Assembly: GCA_002392505.1 (NCBI GenBank)
Contig: DGHD01000007.1
Location: 791 to 13,249, forward strand
Origin: Christensenella sp. UBA3857
Lineage (GTDB): Bacteria > Bacillota > Clostridia > Christensenellales > CAG-138
Direction of reading: 5' to 3'
Length of the DNA stretch: 12,459 bases
Below are positions 10,854-12,459 of the stretch, one piece after another. The translations under genes were made by a program, and so were the position numbers. The notes under the pieces were generated by a model. It did no database searches, was not told the origin of the DNA, and was given only the letters and a program-made list of their open reading frames with translations. How positions within the stretch are numbered: position 1 is the first letter of the stretch; each line of letters opens with the position of its first letter.

Positions 10854-12459
10854 TCATTCAACGTTACCCTTTTCCTTTTCCGCCATACGCTTGTTGAAAT
10901 CCTTTATGCGCTGATCCTTCGTGAGATAGCGCTTCCTCATGCGGATGGACTTGGGCGTGACCTCGACGAGCTCGTCGTCCCTGATGAACTCAAGGCACTG
11001 CTCAAGGCTGAAAACAACGGGCGGAGTAAGACGAAGCGCCTCGTCCGAGCCGGAAGCGCGGGTGTTGGTCATGTGCTTCTTCTTGCAGACGTTGATGGTG
11101 ATATCCTCGTTCCTCGCGCATTCGCCGACGATCTGTCCCTCATAAACGGGCACGCCCGACGTAACGAACATCCTGCCGCGGTCCTGCGTGTTGAACAGCC
11201 CGTAGGCGTTCGATTCGCCCGTTTCGGAGGCGATCAGCGAGCCGGTCAGCCTCTCCTCGATATCGCCGGAATACGGCGCGTAGCCCTTGAAGATGTGGCT
11301 CATAACGCCGTTGCCGCGCGTGTCGGTCAAAAGCTCGGAGCGGTAGCCCATAAGCCCCCTCGCGGGGATGTCGAATATAAGGCGAACGCCGCCGCCGTTG
11401 TCGTTTATCATGTTGGAGAGGACCGCCTTCCTCCTGCCCAGACCCTCCATAACGGGGCCCATGTAATCGGCGGGCACGTCGATGGTCAGCTCCTCCATCG
11501 GCTCCATAAGGCGTCCGTACTGGTCGTGCTTCATTATGACCTTGGGGCGCGAAACGGCAAACTCGTATCCCTGACGGCGCATGGTCTCGATAAGTATCGA
11601 AAGATGCAGCTCGCCGCGGCCCGATACCTTGAACGCCTCGGTCGAATCGGTGTCCTCCACGCGCAGCGCGACATTCGTCTGCACCTCTTTATAAAGGCGC
11701 TCCCTTAAATTGCGGCTCGTCACGTACTTGCCCTCCTTGCCCGCAAAGGGGGAGGTGTTTACCATAAAGTACATGGAGAGCGTCGGCTCGTCGATATGCA
11801 CGAAGGGCAGGGGATCGAATGCGTTCACGTCGCAGATGGTCTCGCCGATGGAAAGCTCCGGCACGCCGGCGACGGCGATTATGTCGCCCGCGGCGACCTC
11901 GTCCGCCTCGGTCCTGTGGAGCCCCTCGAAACGGTAGAGCCTCGTCAGCTTCGCCTGGCGGGAGCCGGAACCCGGCACGCCCACGCATACGGGGAGGTTC
12001 TTTTTAGCAACGCCGCGCTCCACGCGCCCGATGCCTATGCGCCCCACGTAATCGTCATAGTCGATCGCTGAGATAAGCACCTGCAGGGGCAGCGTCTCGT
12101 CGCAGGAGGGAGCGGGGACCGCCTCGATTATGGTATCGAAAAGCGGCTGCATATTGGGCGAAAGCTCGTTGGGATCGAGCCCCGAAACGCCGTCCCTCGC
12201 GGAGGCGTAAACGATGGGGAAATCGCACTGCTCGTCGTCTGCGCCGAGCTCGATGAACAGCGAAAGCGTCTCGTCCGCCACCTCATAGGGCCTTGCGCCG
12301 GGGCGGTCTATCTTGTTGATGACGACGACGGGCTTCTTCTTAAGCTCGAGCGCCTTCCTCAAAACGAAGCGCGTCTGCGGCATACAGCCCTCGAAAGCGT
12401 CCACCATGAGGAGCACGCCGTCCACCATCTTGAGTATGCGCTCCACCTCGCCGCCGAAA
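10854..12459 (-). CDS. typA: TypA/BipA ribosome-associated GTPase, partial (5' end beyond the window)
   Basis: This is a translational GTPase related to EF-G that binds the ribosome and helps large-subunit assembly and stress adaptation. About 534 residues are present; the family is about 605-615 long, so roughly 75 N-terminal residues, including the P-loop, lie outside the window. The visible sequence starts FGGEVERIL, continuing the switch II region. It then shows [16 protein letters not shown]4 NKIDRP and G5 YASARDG, followed by the beta-barrel domain. EF-G-like domains follow with [20 protein letters not shown] and [17 protein letters not shown]. The TypA-specific C-terminal domain ends in [23 protein letters not shown] and [12 protein letters not shown]. 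Reading from a GTG at 12446 would be an artefact of the window edge. The frame is intact and the stop is followed by a strong terminator. Confidence 0.96.
   Translation of the reverse strand, partial: FGGEVERILKMVDGVLLMVDAFEGCMPQTRFVLRKALELKKKPVVVINKIDRPGARPYEVADETLSLFIELGADDEQCDFPIVYASARDGVSGLDPNELSPNMQPLFDTIIEAVPAPSCDETLPLQVLISAIDYDDYVGRIGIGRVERGVAKKNLPVCVGVPGSGSRQAKLTRLYRFEGLHRTEADEVAAGDIIAVAGVPELSIGETICDVNAFDPLPFVHIDEPTLSMYFMVNTSPFAGKEGKYVTSRNLRERLYKEVQTNVALRVEDTDSTEAFKVSGRGELHLSILIETMRRQGYEFAVSRPKVIMKHDQYGRLMEPMEELTIDVPADYMGPVMEGLGRRKAVLSNMINDNGGGVRLIFDIPARGLMGYRSELLTDTRGNGVMSHIFKGYAPYSGDIEERLTGSLIASETGESNAYGLFNTQDRGRMFVTSGVPVYEGQIVGECARNEDITINVCKKKHMTNTRASGSDEALRLTPPVVFSLEQCLEFIRDDELVEVTPKSIRMRKRYLTKDQRIKDFNKRMAEKEKGNVE

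Noticed and set aside
8559..11708. A 1049-codon open frame on the plus strand opposite cysK, cysE, the acetyltransferase and typA
   Set aside because: It runs antisense to four well-supported genes and across their terminators and promoters, and its translation shows no domain. Long antisense frames are expected at this GC content.

Overview
This window looks like chromosomal core DNA from a GC-rich, spore-forming member of the Clostridia (Bacillota). Two observations support this. A YunB-type sporulation gene and a SpoIID-domain protein are both present. The gene set is also typical of low-complexity Clostridia genomes: a FeoB of the CNGRFP type, an EpsC-type serine acetyltransferase next to cysK, and TypA. 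No phage genes, insertion sequences, CRISPR arrays, tRNAs or rRNAs were recognised. Species cannot be named from the sequence alone.

Layout. Positions 1-354 are non-coding, with several short hairpins and an imperfect 19-bp direct repeat. Three plus-strand genes follow: feoA (355-645), feoB (636-2450) and yunB (2484-3158). Everything from 3155 to the right edge is on the minus strand, in three transcription blocks. Block A, read right to left from a good promoter at about 8163-8191, is tcdA, a large SpoIID/SH3 exported protein, a GH3 NagZ-like lipoprotein, and a membrane-anchored alpha/beta hydrolase. All three junctions in block A can be read as 4-nt stop/start overlaps. Its last gene converges on yunB with the two stop codons sharing TTAA, and a convincing minus-strand terminator for this block lies inside the yunB coding sequence (3041-3074). 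Block B is cysE-cysK, from a promoter at 10238-10266 to a terminator at about 8239-8269. Block C is the 3' part of typA, cut by the window edge and ending at a strong terminator (10824-10846), followed closely by a small GNAT-like acetyltransferase gene.

How the genes fit together. feoA/feoB form a ferrous iron importer. cysE/cysK make cysteine from serine in two steps. The acetyltransferase ends in isoleucine, the residue that docks into CysK in known cysteine synthase complexes. Block A joins a tRNA-modification enzyme (TcdA) to three envelope proteins. Two of these, SpoIID-like and NagZ-like, belong to families that act successively on peptidoglycan glycan chains, so a sporulation or wall-turnover role is a reasonable inference. 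The most notable features are the overlap-linked block A, its terminator buried antisense in yunB, and palindromes placed at the tcdA and cysE promoters. I found no clear evidence of a wholly new defence or mobile system.
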